Shown: positions 16,449 to 26,500 of the stretch, in pieces | How the letters are laid out: the number at the start of each line of letters is the position of its first letter | Numbering within the stretch: the stretch's first letter is position 1 | NCBI GenBank assembly: GCA_015232575.1 | Contig: JADFZL010000031.1 | Location: 1-41,243 of the forward strand | Length of the DNA: 41,243 bases | Direction: 5' to 3' | Source: Candidatus Rifleibacteriota bacterium | Lineage (GTDB): Bacteria > Muiribacteriota > Ozemobacteria > Ozemobacterales > Ozemobacteraceae | Translations under genes and position numbers: made by a program | Notes under the pieces: generated by a model | The model's database searches: none | The model's input: only the letters and a program-made list of their open reading frames with translations | Told to the model about the DNA's origin: nothing

Positions 16449-17476
16449 TCAGGGGCGATCCTCCGAATTGTTTTCAATGGTAACGCTTCCGGTGGTTTTA
16501 ACTTTCACTGAGCCTTCTGTACTATTAACAGTGACATCTGGTACCTTTTCATCATTCTCAACGTCCAGATCAACTTCCGAAACATCGAGAGTGCTCAATT
16601 CACAGGATTGACCGTTGTGACAGTTGTGCGCCAGCACGAAGTCGCGCAGATTTCTCCATTCAGTTATTGCCTCTCCACGGGGCTTTGTGGCTAAACTGAA
16701 CATCTTCCCGAGAAAGCCTGGAAACAAGGATTCGAGACGCTTCGTTACGCCGGGATGTCGACCAAGGAAAAGCTGCCATGTATCACACACGTCGATCAAG
16801 TGTTCCCGGGAATTGGCGCCCAGCGGAGCGTTACCCCAGCCGTCGATGATATTGATTTCACCGCGTGGGTATTTAACCGCCTCTGCTCCAGTCGTTTTTT
16901 CCGAGATGGTACCAGCAAATGGGCCCTCAGCAGTTTTTTGTTTGTAGGAAAGCAATCGCGCAGCCTGGGCAGTGAAGTTGCAAACCGCCATTTTCAGAAT
17001 CGCATCACAGTTATCGTTGGCTGCTTTGGGAAGACTGATGCCGGTCCGTCGCAGAATGAGTTTTGCCAGAAGCGGGTCTTGCTCACCAAGTTCAGCATAT
17101 ATTTCATCAATGACAACGAGGTCGGCGGCATGCTTGTACCAGCCACCCGAGCCTTGGTTATTGTTGTCTCTGAAGCTTTCTTCAAGTTCCTGCTTCGCGT
17201 GGGGTTTTGCCAGATTCCAGGCTTCCACGAGTTTGGTATAATTAGCGGCATATTCATCAAGAGCTTTCATATCTTTTGTCCAAGCGGGTAAATCTATTTT
17301 TTCGAGGTGTTCGACGGTGCCCCAGAATGGCTCCGGATCACCCTTGCCCAGATGAAAATCTTTATAGGCCAGATAGGGGTCTCCGGCATCTGGATTTATT
17401 TTCTCGAAAACCTGTTTGGTAAAGGGCTCAATGGCACGATCCTCGCCCTTTCCGTGCTTCTTCCAGTGTATTTTTG
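16449..17476 (-). pseudogene. 5'-truncated gene, function unknown
   Basis: From the ATG at 17270 the frame gives 273 residues. The same frame is open and coding-like for 66 more codons upstream (for example KDFHLGKGDPEPFWG and AIEPFTKQVFEKINPD), without any ATG, GTG or TTG start, until a stop at 17477-17479. Neither that region nor the ATG at 17270 has a ribosome binding site. The simplest reading is that the gene has lost its start and promoter at the junction with the HsdM fragment near 17475. The visible protein is soluble-looking, has a central GWGNAPLGANSREHLIDVC segment, and ends in an acidic beta-rich tail (VSEVDLDVENDEKVPDVTV). I recognise no family. Residual expression from 17270 cannot be excluded. 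Confidence 0.6.
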
Positions 17477-17983
17477 CTCATGGCCATCATATTACCTCAC
17501 GGCGTACTGTTTCGTGGCGGTGCAGAAGAACGCATACGCTCTAAGCTGCTCAATGATGGAAACATCGATACGGTTATCGGCCTGCCTGCAAATCTTTTCT
17601 TTTCAACCGGTATCCCAGTGTGTATTCTTGTGCTGAAAAAATGTAAAAAACCGGATGATGTCCTGTTCATCAATGCAGCCGAACATTTCGAAAAGGAAAA
17701 GCGCCAGAATCGCCTGCTACCAGAGCATATCGACAAAATCATCGACACCTACAAGTTCCGCAAAGAAGAAACACGCAACTCCCGCCGCGTGTCAATACAG
17801 GAAATTGAAAAAAACGGCAATAACCTGAATATATCGCGCTATATAAGCACTGCTTTGCAGGAAGAACAAGTTGATTTACACGCAGAGAATAAAAAAATGC
17901 AATCACTGGAGCAAAAAATCGCCGAAGCAAAAGACAAACACAATTCTTTTCTCAAGGAGCTTGGTCTGCCGCTTTTGCCGTAA
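17474..17983 (+). pseudogene. hsdM: 3' fragment of a type I restriction methylase (HsdM)
   Basis: The 169-residue frame matches the C-terminal third of type I N6-adenine methyltransferases: AIILPHGVLFRGGAE, then IDTVIGLPANLFFSTGIP and CILVLKK, followed by DVLFINAAEHFEKEKRQN and a coiled C-terminus ending in FLKELGLPLLP, which is a natural HsdM end. The S-adenosylmethionine-binding and NPPF/NPPY catalytic motifs, which lie upstream in this family, are missing. The sequence before the ATG at 17480 reads instead as another gene on the opposite strand. No hsdS or hsdR follows. It cannot be an active methylase. Confidence 0.88.
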
Positions 17984-18123
17984 TAACAGACTTTCACCTG
18001 AAGAGGAAACAATTTTCGCTCTAATATCAGTTTCAACGTCAGTTGAAATGCCATTAACAATAGCATTTTCAATAATTGCGCGATGACAACTATCGCTGCG
18101 TTACAAATTTTATATTCTAATTT
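17984..18123. other. Convergent intergenic spacer
   Basis: This 140-base spacer lies between the HsdM fragment and the end of the defence-like operon. It holds a TTTCAAC-GTCA-GTTGAAA hairpin at 18031-18048 without a T-run. No gene is visible. Confidence 0.5.
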
Positions 18124-18783
18124 TCAAGAAATATTTGGAATTTTCATTAAATCGTTTATAGAAGGAATCTTATCATTCCTTACTGCGTCTTCAAACAAAG
18201 CCGCCAATCTTACTTTTTCAGCATCCCGCATTCTTTTATCTGGACACAACTGGACTCTTAAATGAAAAAGATATAGATATGGGTTATATATTCCCCCACC
18301 TATTCGAATTTCATGGTTATCAATTGGTGACTTAATGTGTTGGTGGGGAGATGGATGAATTACAAGTGAATTAACAATAATGTTAAGATCTTCAGTTTCT
18401 ATCTTTTTTGCGAGTTGTTTGAACTCTTTTTCTTCTATTGAATAATGACTGGAAAAATTAAAATATTGGCCATCCATTTCATGCTGCCACAAAAGTTGTT
18501 TTTCATTAATTGGAGGGGCGTGCAACAAATCAATTGAAAATTTCTGAAAATTTACAATTGAATATTCATAAATTATTCCCAAAGATATAGATGAATCAAT
18601 TGTTGCCGTATATTTCCCACATGCCTCGACTGGGTTTCTTGGGTATGTTTCTATTCCCCAAAAAGATTTCAAGCTTCTTCCATATTGTAACAACCAGTTT
18701 TTCTGATCTGATTTGCTCGCTGGAGAAAAAAACATTTTAATTATTCTCTGCCAGAGACAAGCACGAATGAGATTCCTATCCAT
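18124..18783 (-). CDS. Small protein, last gene of the NACHT-SIR2-HerA operon
   Basis: The 219-residue soluble protein begins MDRNLIRACLWQRII and matches no family I recognise. It is Trp/Tyr/His-rich, with segments such as FWGIETYPRNPVEACGKYT, HPSPHQHIKSPIDNHEIR and RMRDAEKVRLAALFEDAVR. The start overlaps the end of the preceding ATPase gene by eight bases (ATGGATAG), so translation is coupled. Constant position behind an ATPase suggests a dedicated partner, effector or adaptor of that protein. The cluster of His residues near 140-155 is the only hint of a metal site, and that is speculative. Confidence 0.75.
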   Translation of the reverse strand: MDRNLIRACLWQRIIKMFFSPASKSDQKNWLLQYGRSLKSFWGIETYPRNPVEACGKYTATIDSSISLGIIYEYSIVNFQKFSIDLLHAPPINEKQLLWQHEMDGQYFNFSSHYSIEEKEFKQLAKKIETEDLNIIVNSLVIHPSPHQHIKSPIDNHEIRIGGGIYNPYLYLFHLRVQLCPDKRMRDAEKVRLAALFEDAVRNDKIPSINDLMKIPNIS

Positions 18784-20620
18784 GCATCACCTCCTTCAGG
18801 TAGTCAAGTACAATCTGCAAATTTTTCACATATAATGAGGCGGAAGAATTTTCTGATTCTACGAGTTCTTTCATGAAATCCAAGTCAGATTGGACATTTT
18901 CAATAGTAAGAGACTTCGCCAAATCCTCTTCAAGAACATAAACCTGAAAAAGCTGTCTTAATTGTGTCCATCGCTCTAAATAGATCCTCAATTTATTTTT
19001 TGGAATCCACCAGATAAGCTGCTTATCAATGAATGAGTCTCTGCGTATATTCAATTCATCTAATGAATTTTGAGGGAAATCCCCGGAAAATTCAAAGGAA
19101 AACACATCAACAAAAGTTTCGGAAAAATATTCGAGCATTTTGAGAAGCGGTGATTCGATCTCAGAATCAAGTTTGCAGTGCCGCCAGATTTGATATTCGT
19201 ATGTGTTGGATTTTGCCTCAAGATAAGCTCTAACAGCTTCAAAGACTTTCTGATTCTCATAAGCGACAATAACTCTGTCAGCTCTTTGTTTTGATAAAAG
19301 TGCGGCAGAAATAGAATCAAGGATGTCGGTGATATTCAGCGCAACCGGAGATTCAAGCCGGGCAAGCAATGTATTTTGCCAGTCAAATTGTTGAGCATTT
19401 CCATCAAGCCCGAATTCGCTGATACCAGCTTGTCTGGCATAATTTTTGAGAAGAGAAAATTCCGGTTCTTCCGGTTCAATTTCAAAAAACGACCCTTTAA
19501 CAATCGGGTTTACAATAGCTTCCCAGCGATTGTTAGTCAAATGGCTATTAAGTATTATCCAGTTTCCAAAAACAGCTCTTTTTGCAGTTTCTGTGTCTCC
19601 GGATAGCGAAATCATATTTGTTTCTAAAAAACGTTTATTGTTCACATTCTGTAAAAGTATATTTTCAGGGCGCAGAGAAAATGCAAAAAAATCACGATTA
19701 ACGTTTTCAACTGCTTGATTTAATGCTGAAAGTCGATTTTTTGCTTTTTTTTGGTTTATCAGAAAATAATCAAGAAGTCGTACAGCCTGTCGCGGTAGAC
19801 CTCCTGAATATTTAGAAATCAGAGGAATCTCTTTTAAATACGACTTTGAATAAGCACCAAGCCTTTTTTTAAGCATTTTCTCAATCTGATTGTCGGTAAA
19901 CGGGGTTAGTATTATTTTCTCTAAACCTGTTGTCCAGGAATCGCCAGAAAAAAGATGTACAGCATTAACTTCAAAAAGCGTTTTATATCTTCGTAGGGAT
20001 TGAAGTATTTCTGTTAAAGAAAAAAATGCTGCTGTGCCAGGTTCAAATTTATCGACTCCCGAGGCAAAGAAAAATAAAGTAGAACCCTTTACTGAGGTGG
20101 TTTTATTTACGAGCGAAACAAACAAATCAGGCAGATAATCCTTATCAGCTTCAAGCAAATTACTAAACGATTTACTTTTCTCTACCGAATCTCTGGAAAA
20201 AGTTTCCAATCTGATTTGTGAAATCGATTCAATCCATGAATCAGACGTTTTACCTAATATCTCTTTATACTCATTTGGAATTTCTTCAATGTTTGTGCAA
20301 CCAAAAGTTGCAAGATATCGAAATAGTTCAACAAAAACAATTTTCCAGCAGTCAACAACTGACAGATTTACGCTGTAACGGTCAAAATGAAACAGCAAAT
20401 CGGGCTTCTTATCAGATTTCCTCAGAATAAACTCTATCAGAGTTGATTTCCCTGAACCAATTTGCCCTCCAAACAAAACAGGGGTTTCATCATTTGCTAT
20501 CCAGTCCAGAAGTTTCTGCCTGGATTCTGATTGAGTATCAACAAAAAGCATTTCAAACTCTTCTGCTGTAGAAAGAGCGACACCTTCATCAACATTAATT
20601 CCAAATTGATGTCTTTTCAT
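18776..20620 (-). CDS. P-loop (AAA/STAND-like) ATPase
   Basis: The 614-residue protein has a Walker A GGQIGSGKST at 51-60. In the expected Walker B strand, LFFFASGVDKF (182-192), the first acidic residue is Ser, where related proteins usually have DGLDK. A sensor-2-like SGGLPRQAVRLL follows near 288-299. This order (P-loop, D/E strand, then GG(x)PR) is that of Orc/Cdc6-like and STAND ATPases. The C-terminal half is helical and charged, without a recognised domain. Its ATG overlaps the HerA stop by one base (TAATG) and its own stop overlaps the next gene. It probably acts as a regulator or loader for the HerA/SIR2 pair; this is inference. Confidence 0.78.
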   Translation of the reverse strand: MKRHQFGINVDEGVALSTAEEFEMLFVDTQSESRQKLLDWIANDETPVLFGGQIGSGKSTLIEFILRKSDKKPDLLFHFDRYSVNLSVVDCWKIVFVELFRYLATFGCTNIEEIPNEYKEILGKTSDSWIESISQIRLETFSRDSVEKSKSFSNLLEADKDYLPDLFVSLVNKTTSVKGSTLFFFASGVDKFEPGTAAFFSLTEILQSLRRYKTLFEVNAVHLFSGDSWTTGLEKIILTPFTDNQIEKMLKKRLGAYSKSYLKEIPLISKYSGGLPRQAVRLLDYFLINQKKAKNRLSALNQAVENVNRDFFAFSLRPENILLQNVNNKRFLETNMISLSGDTETAKRAVFGNWIILNSHLTNNRWEAIVNPIVKGSFFEIEPEEPEFSLLKNYARQAGISEFGLDGNAQQFDWQNTLLARLESPVALNITDILDSISAALLSKQRADRVIVAYENQKVFEAVRAYLEAKSNTYEYQIWRHCKLDSEIESPLLKMLEYFSETFVDVFSFEFSGDFPQNSLDELNIRRDSFIDKQLIWWIPKNKLRIYLERWTQLRQLFQVYVLEEDLAKSLTIENVQSDLDFMKELVESENSSASLYVKNLQIVLDYLKEVMHG

Positions 20621-22428
20621 TATCCACGCCCCTGTTTCCTCATATTTTCAACAGAACGGGCAAAATCAGGTTTTGCAGCGTCTTTAAGCCATTCTGACCA
20701 GAAATCTATCGTCGCACTAAGAGGCTTTTCTTCCGGTTGAGTTATTCTGATTCGACTTGGTAACAAAACAGAATCACCAACCACAAGGGCTTCTCCAATG
20801 TCCATTACAGGTAATACTTCGAGTAAGCTTTCAAGACTTTCTGGCATAAGTTTCTTCACTGTAGTCTGATCATCACTATTGGTTAATCGCAAGGCTATTA
20901 CATTGTTACATTGACTCAAAACCGTCGTGCTGACATCTGAGGGTCTCTGACTCACAATAAATAACGCCACACCATATTTTCTACCTTCTCTGGCAATTTT
21001 TTCAAAAGCTTCCACAGAGCGTTGTTCAACAGGGTTTAAACCTTCCTTTTTTGGCAGATATAAATGCGCCTCATCGCAAACCAGTACTAAAGGTCTGCGG
21101 TTTTCATGATTTGTCCAGAATTGTACCTGGTAAACAATTCGTGCTACGAGGCCAACAATTACCGGTAGAATGTCGGAAGGAACTTCAGAAAAATCGATTA
21201 CTTTGACCTGAGAATTTTCTGATTTATAATCCATCAATTTATATACCATTCTTGTCATAGCGTCATAATCGTGTTCTGATTGGGGGGCGTGAAAAAGAAA
21301 ACCATAACGTTTATCAGATAATTTGCTTCGAAGTCTGGTTAATAATCTGCCAAACTGCCCATAAAATTTTCCCTGCTTCAATCCTCTGATGCCTTGTTCC
21401 ATCTCTTCATTCAATTCATTCAATTTATCAATAACAGCGTCAATGGAAAATGGAATTGGACTGTCCAGGGTAAAAGCATTTAGTACTTGTGTCTTTTTCA
21501 AATTTGCAAGCACTGCCTTTTTTCCTTCAATTACAGCATCCTGAAACGCCATAACCTGATTATGTGCACTGAATTCTGAACGATCTATAAACATAGCTTG
21601 CATCTCTTCAGCATTCAAAAGCCAATACGGCAGATATAGCACTTCTTGAAGATACTCTGACAGTGTTATTTTTGAAGTTTTGCCTGGTTCTTCCGGTCCT
21701 GGAATCCTAAGATGTCGAGCATAACGTAAATTTCGATATTCACCATGAATATCGAAAACAATGAGGTTGGAAGTTGGCAATTTTGCAGCCTTTTCAAGAA
21801 TTGCCGCAACAGTCCAGGATTTTCCAGAACCAGTACTTCCCAGCAACGCTGCATGGCGCTGAAAAAATTTATTTCCGTCAAGATACGCTGTTGCTGATTC
21901 ATCAATCGTGTATTTTCCAAGTGCCAGCGATTGTTCAGGATTTTTTGCCGTCGTGAGAAGATTCATGAAAGATTCAAGTTGCTTATTGACAAGCACATGA
22001 CATTCCGCTTCAATGTCCGGAACCTGGACGATCGACCGGGAAAAACGCCATCCCTTCTCTTCTGCGTTCCAGCGGATTGTTCCAAGCAAAGTCAGGCGCA
22101 CGGTATTTATTACATCTTCCCCACCTTCCAACCTTAATACCAGGTCACCATTGTCAAGTTTTGGTACAGGTTCTGATACTTGATTTTTTTCGTTGTGCTC
22201 TGATTCTGAAACAGAAACAAATTTAATGACTTTATCGATTAAACCAATGAGCCAGCCTTTAACACCAGAAGTCTCTTTTAAGGAAACCAGTTGCCCAACT
22301 TTAGCCTTCCTCAAATCGGAGTCAGTTTTTACGTGAATCGAAACCTTACGAGTATCAACTGCGCGTACCCTTCCCAGGAATGTATCTTCAGTAAATTCAA
22401 ACAAAACAGATCGTCGGACCATGGCCAT
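20620..22428 (-). CDS. herA: HerA-type hexameric ATPase (DUF87)
   Basis: The start is set at the ATG at 22426-22428, because GGGAGG, inside the end of the SIR2 gene, lies six bases upstream. An earlier in-frame ATG at 22461 lies inside the SIR2 gene and lacks this signal. The 602-residue protein has an N-terminal HAS-barrel-like region (MVRRSVLFEFTEDTFLGRV), Walker A GSTGSGKS at 197-204, DIHGEY at 226-231, Walker B LVLVCDEAHLYLP (D452, E453), IAREGRKYG with a likely Arg finger (about R480 or R483), and the SQRPS sensor at 494-498. This is a complete HerA/FtsK-superfamily motor. No NurA gene is present. The immediate upstream neighbour is a SIR2 gene, matching the known SIR2-HerA defence pairs, in which HerA forms a large complex with the SIR2 effector. 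Confidence 0.92.
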   Translation of the reverse strand: MAMVRRSVLFEFTEDTFLGRVRAVDTRKVSIHVKTDSDLRKAKVGQLVSLKETSGVKGWLIGLIDKVIKFVSVSESEHNEKNQVSEPVPKLDNGDLVLRLEGGEDVINTVRLTLLGTIRWNAEEKGWRFSRSIVQVPDIEAECHVLVNKQLESFMNLLTTAKNPEQSLALGKYTIDESATAYLDGNKFFQRHAALLGSTGSGKSWTVAAILEKAAKLPTSNLIVFDIHGEYRNLRYARHLRIPGPEEPGKTSKITLSEYLQEVLYLPYWLLNAEEMQAMFIDRSEFSAHNQVMAFQDAVIEGKKAVLANLKKTQVLNAFTLDSPIPFSIDAVIDKLNELNEEMEQGIRGLKQGKFYGQFGRLLTRLRSKLSDKRYGFLFHAPQSEHDYDAMTRMVYKLMDYKSENSQVKVIDFSEVPSDILPVIVGLVARIVYQVQFWTNHENRRPLVLVCDEAHLYLPKKEGLNPVEQRSVEAFEKIAREGRKYGVALFIVSQRPSDVSTTVLSQCNNVIALRLTNSDDQTTVKKLMPESLESLLEVLPVMDIGEALVVGDSVLLPSRIRITQPEEKPLSATIDFWSEWLKDAAKPDFARSVENMRKQGRG

Positions 22429-22429
22429 T

Positions 22430-23536
22430 TCAGCCTCCCAAAATTTCTTCTGCAAATTCATCGAATTTCCAGAATTCCTTGTTATGAAGGTAAAGCCAGT
22501 CTTTATACTGACAGTTAAATATTCTCACAGACTCTTCGTTTTCATTTTTGCACACCAGCCAGGTATTTTTGCTATTTTTAAGTAACGCGTCTATTCTTTC
22601 GTTTGTATCTCGGGTAATTATGAGTCCATGGGCGTTTTGTACCCGCAATTTATCGACTATTGCGTTATTTAATAATTGATTGTCATTAAAACCAAAGCCT
22701 AGAAAAAGAAAAGCACTATGACTTCTGACTGCCTGATCAAACTCGCTCAATAGTGCTGTTCTATAATTATGAAGAGCTTCATGTTTTGAGGCCCCTGGGG
22801 TTATCATTATTCGCTGAAAACCATCAACAAGCTGATCAGATGAATCAGTTTCGATAATTTGATTATTGAATTCAAATGTGTTTATTGAGCCATGAACCTT
22901 GTAAAATCTAATGTGTTTCTTTATACGAGCGACAGAAACCATTTTCGATCGGCCTGACGGAATTTTTTCAGAATAAGTAACCTGTCTTTCAGACTTTTTC
23001 CAGTCAAGTTTTCGAATGACTCCTCCGTAAAAACCTGTAATGTAAGGAATTTCGGAATTTGCAAAAGCATATTCTGCAAGCATATCGTAATTGGTGGTAG
23101 CAACATGAAGAGCTCTGTCTGTTTCTGGAAGCCCATCTACCAGACTTTTGAAAATATGTATCGCAGACCAGTTTGTTTTTCCGGTAAAGATTTCGAAACA
23201 AACTTTCCGGTTAATATTTGTAACATGTTCGGCGGTCTTATCTATCACTTTATTCAGAAGTTTCTGGTCCTTGATTTCATTCATAGCTGATTCAAAATCG
23301 TTTCGGGTTTCGAGTTTTGCTACAACTTTGTCCCATTCATATGTTTGTTTTAGAGTTAAAGAGGGTGCTGGAATTTCTTTTTTCAGATATTCCTCTAATG
23401 CCTTCATTCCGAAAGATCGGTCTACAGCACAGGAAGTCCCTGTTCCAAAAAGAACGAACGGTTTCTGATAAAAAAACCTTTGTAACGCCTTGTAAGCTAT
23501 CTCTGATGTTAATTCCGGTTTTATCATAGGCATCAC
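22430..23536 (-). CDS. SIR2-family (SIR2_2-like) NADase-like effector
   Basis: The 368-residue protein shows the motifs of defence-type SIR2 domains: GTGTSC at 31-36 for the nucleotide loop, TTNYD with N149 and D151, KVHGS with H215 as the probable catalytic His, a TPGASKHEALHNY segment, and FLFLGFGFNDNQL at 277-288. Such proteins hydrolyse NAD+ on phage infection in characterised systems. The start is GTG at 23534-23536 (GTGATG; ATG at 23533 is equivalent), overlapping the stop of the NACHT gene. The stop is one base before the HerA start. Catalytic residues look intact, so activity is likely. The arrangement SIR2 followed by HerA is the known Nezha layout. Confidence 0.9.
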   Translation of the reverse strand: MMPMIKPELTSEIAYKALQRFFYQKPFVLFGTGTSCAVDRSFGMKALEEYLKKEIPAPSLTLKQTYEWDKVVAKLETRNDFESAMNEIKDQKLLNKVIDKTAEHVTNINRKVCFEIFTGKTNWSAIHIFKSLVDGLPETDRALHVATTNYDMLAEYAFANSEIPYITGFYGGVIRKLDWKKSERQVTYSEKIPSGRSKMVSVARIKKHIRFYKVHGSINTFEFNNQIIETDSSDQLVDGFQRIMITPGASKHEALHNYRTALLSEFDQAVRSHSAFLFLGFGFNDNQLLNNAIVDKLRVQNAHGLIITRDTNERIDALLKNSKNTWLVCKNENEESVRIFNCQYKDWLYLHNKEFWKFDEFAEEILGG

Positions 23537-26500
23537 TTTGATGGTCTTTTAAACGTAGGATCTGGCAATTGACAAACGGTTGAGCGACGCTCGACCAATT
23601 TTACCAATAGCTCAGACGCGTGTTTGATTATTTCTGGACTGTCGTGAAAAACAGGTTGTTTGATCAATTCAATAAGAAACATTTCAAGGTGCGAATCGCT
23701 TTTTCCACGGGTGTCGATAAATCTCAGTAAACTACTCAAATGTCCCGGGTAGTCTTCTTTGATGGCAAAAGCTTCACGAACGATTTCGGCCGATTCTTTC
23801 GTCTTCCATCGCAGGCTACTCAGTTTAAGCGCGGAAGATGCCTTTGCATAGATCTCACCTTTCTGGCACAATTTTTCAAGAAGATTTTCAGATATTTGTC
23901 GCATCGATTCATTTGGTCTAAGAAATGAAAGCGAACGAAGAACATTCCACCATTCATTACATGTCGGAATCTCCCTGACAATCATTTCATGTGAATCGTT
24001 TTCAAACAAGTCACCCATCACCAATCGAAGTCTCACATCAATCTGGCAGCCTCCGGCTATCGCTAAAAGATTGAGTTTTTCGGTTAGGGGGAAAGAACTA
24101 AAAAGGATAAAATACAATGCATCAATGGTTATTGCAGTATTATTGTCCATACAGATTTTTATGAAACGCGCAAACCCCTGAACCTGACTTGTGACAATAA
24201 AATCGTATAAAGCGAAAGAAATACAATTCATGAGTCGATCTAATTTTCTGATCTCAGGCCATTTTTCAATGAAATCGGAAAGTTCATTTATAAACTGAAA
24301 TTCTCGTTGCGACTCAATGGACACTCCAGAAGAATTAATAATCAAACCCTGCAATCCATCCGAAACACTTATTTCATCAGTGCAACGAAGTTTCGAAAAC
24401 TCAAGACCCTTTTTATTCTTTTCTTCCCAGCGAACCCATTCTTCTTCAGCACCGATACTCCCAGACTCCACGCTAGAGATGATATCCTTCCACGAACGAC
24501 CAGAATTCCTTGCTTTGAAACAAACTGCAATTTGCCATGGAAAAAGCGAGCTCATTTGCGCACATGCACCTTCAAGATCTAATTTCGAGATAATTCTCAA
24601 TTGTTCTGCGAGATTCAACTTTGTTGGCTCTTTAGAAAATACAGTAATAGCCTGAAAAACTTGCCACCCAAAATGAGAATTTTTCATTGGGTTTGGATAT
24701 TTCAAACCAGCCCATCCATTGAGGCTCTCTGAACCGCGAATGAAAAACGAAAAACCAGAAAAGCTCTTATCATTCAACAGCAAAGGACAACCGCCTTGTA
24801 AATCTTTTGGCTCAAAAATTTGAAGGAACTGTTTTTGATCACTGTGATAAAAAAGATTGGAAAAAGAACTTTTATTGCGCAATTCCAAAAGGGAAATTGG
24901 CGAATGGTAAAATAGATGTCGAGAAAACTTGGCATAGAATGCTTCAGGCAAACGTTTTTCATCATACAAAGAGTTTATTTCTATAAACTTCGAGCTGAAT
25001 TTTAAAAACTTCTGCGCTTTTTCATCTTTCCAGGGGAAGTATTTCATCATCAACTCTTTTGCCCAGTGTTTTCCCTGCCCGACTAACTGCAAACAAAGCA
25101 TCCAGTTTTGGTAAGGGAAATTTGGGTCTGATGTCTTCAGTCTTTTTGAAAGCTCTTCCTGCCAAACTTCTTCTGCTTCTTCAGTAAATAATTCCGAAAA
25201 AACGTCGCTGACCTTGTCATCAAAAACATCTAATGCTCTGGCCGCACAGCGAGCAAGCAGACGAACTGATCGCGGGTGACTTCGGGCTGCGCCATCTTTA
25301 AGAAGTTCCAACGCAAGGCGGGAGCCAGCAAAAATAGCCATCTGCGATAAATCAAAAGTATCTTCGTTCAACCCATTGCACTCGGCAATGATTGTATCTA
25401 TAAACACTTCTCGTTCGAAAAAAATGCGACCCGCTGCAAAAAGAAAAACATTTCCCCAGTATGGGAATGGCGCAATAGCACGAATGGCATCTCTAACACA
25501 AGCCTCATCTCCATCAAAGAAATGTTCCGCTGCCATGAACTCCTGAAGTGAACGAATTTCAAAGCCAATCTCTTTTTCAGTATTTCCTACCAGGAGAACC
25601 AGACGATCCGTTGCAATTTGACGTATGGTCTTAACCAACTCAAGGCGTTTTTTTTCATCATCGTGCCCACTGCTCCTTAATCGATCATCTACAATTTTTT
25701 CAAACTCTGCATGAGTGAGTCTTGAACCAGTATTGCCAGAGTTGGAGTTGCGCTTTTGAAGAGTCCAGCCCACCCGATGATGAATCTTGTGCAAGTCAGA
25801 TTCATATTTTCTCAAGAAAAACGAAAATTTGGTCTCACGCTCTTTTTCCCGACGATATATTACTTCATAGTAGTCGCGGAATAATTTCCATCTCTGCACT
25901 GGAGGCTCCCCGCCACCCTCAATCAGTGCAAGCATTATTGTAACCTGCAAGGGAGACTGCATAAGCCGAACTGTGGCTGGATTTTTCGTGGCTTTTTCCA
26001 GAGAAGCACGCAATTCTTCAATACGTTGACATCCGCCTGGATGACGTGCATTGGCCAAACGCAAGCCATAAGCCAGCGCCCGCTCGGAATCCAGAGGGGC
26101 AAGCTGCATGTGCTTATAAAACATTGGATCAAATTCTTCAGAATACCCCTGAGGCCGCGTGGTGGCTAGAATCAGCAGATCTGAATCAGCACTGTGAGCT
26201 TCGACACTGATAAAATCTCGAATTGCCTGCATGACTTGCTCGCGATTACTTGAAGCCGGAACTTCGTCCAAACCATCCAGTACCAATAACCAAGGGTAAT
26301 TCTTCAACCAAAGACGGAAATGCTCTTGTCTGATCTTTGAACTCGTTCGAGTTTCAATGGCTTTAAGCAGATAATCGAAAAGGTTGGTCGTTTTTTCCTC
26401 AGCGAGAGAAGCAGCCAGACGCTTCAAATCTACCCTTAACGGGTATCTGTAAGCATAAACAGCAGGCAGTCCCTTCGACATTTCTTCTATTTTATTTAAC

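Noticed and set aside
17307..17636. 109-codon plus-strand frame upstream of the HsdM fragment
   Set aside because: It is the antisense of the truncated minus-strand gene and then an off-frame reading of HsdM. It does not restore the missing HsdM N-terminus.
18031..18048. TTTCAAC/GTTGAAA hairpin as terminator of the defence operon
   Set aside because: The stem is seven pairs with no T-run on either side. It was kept only as a note on the spacer.
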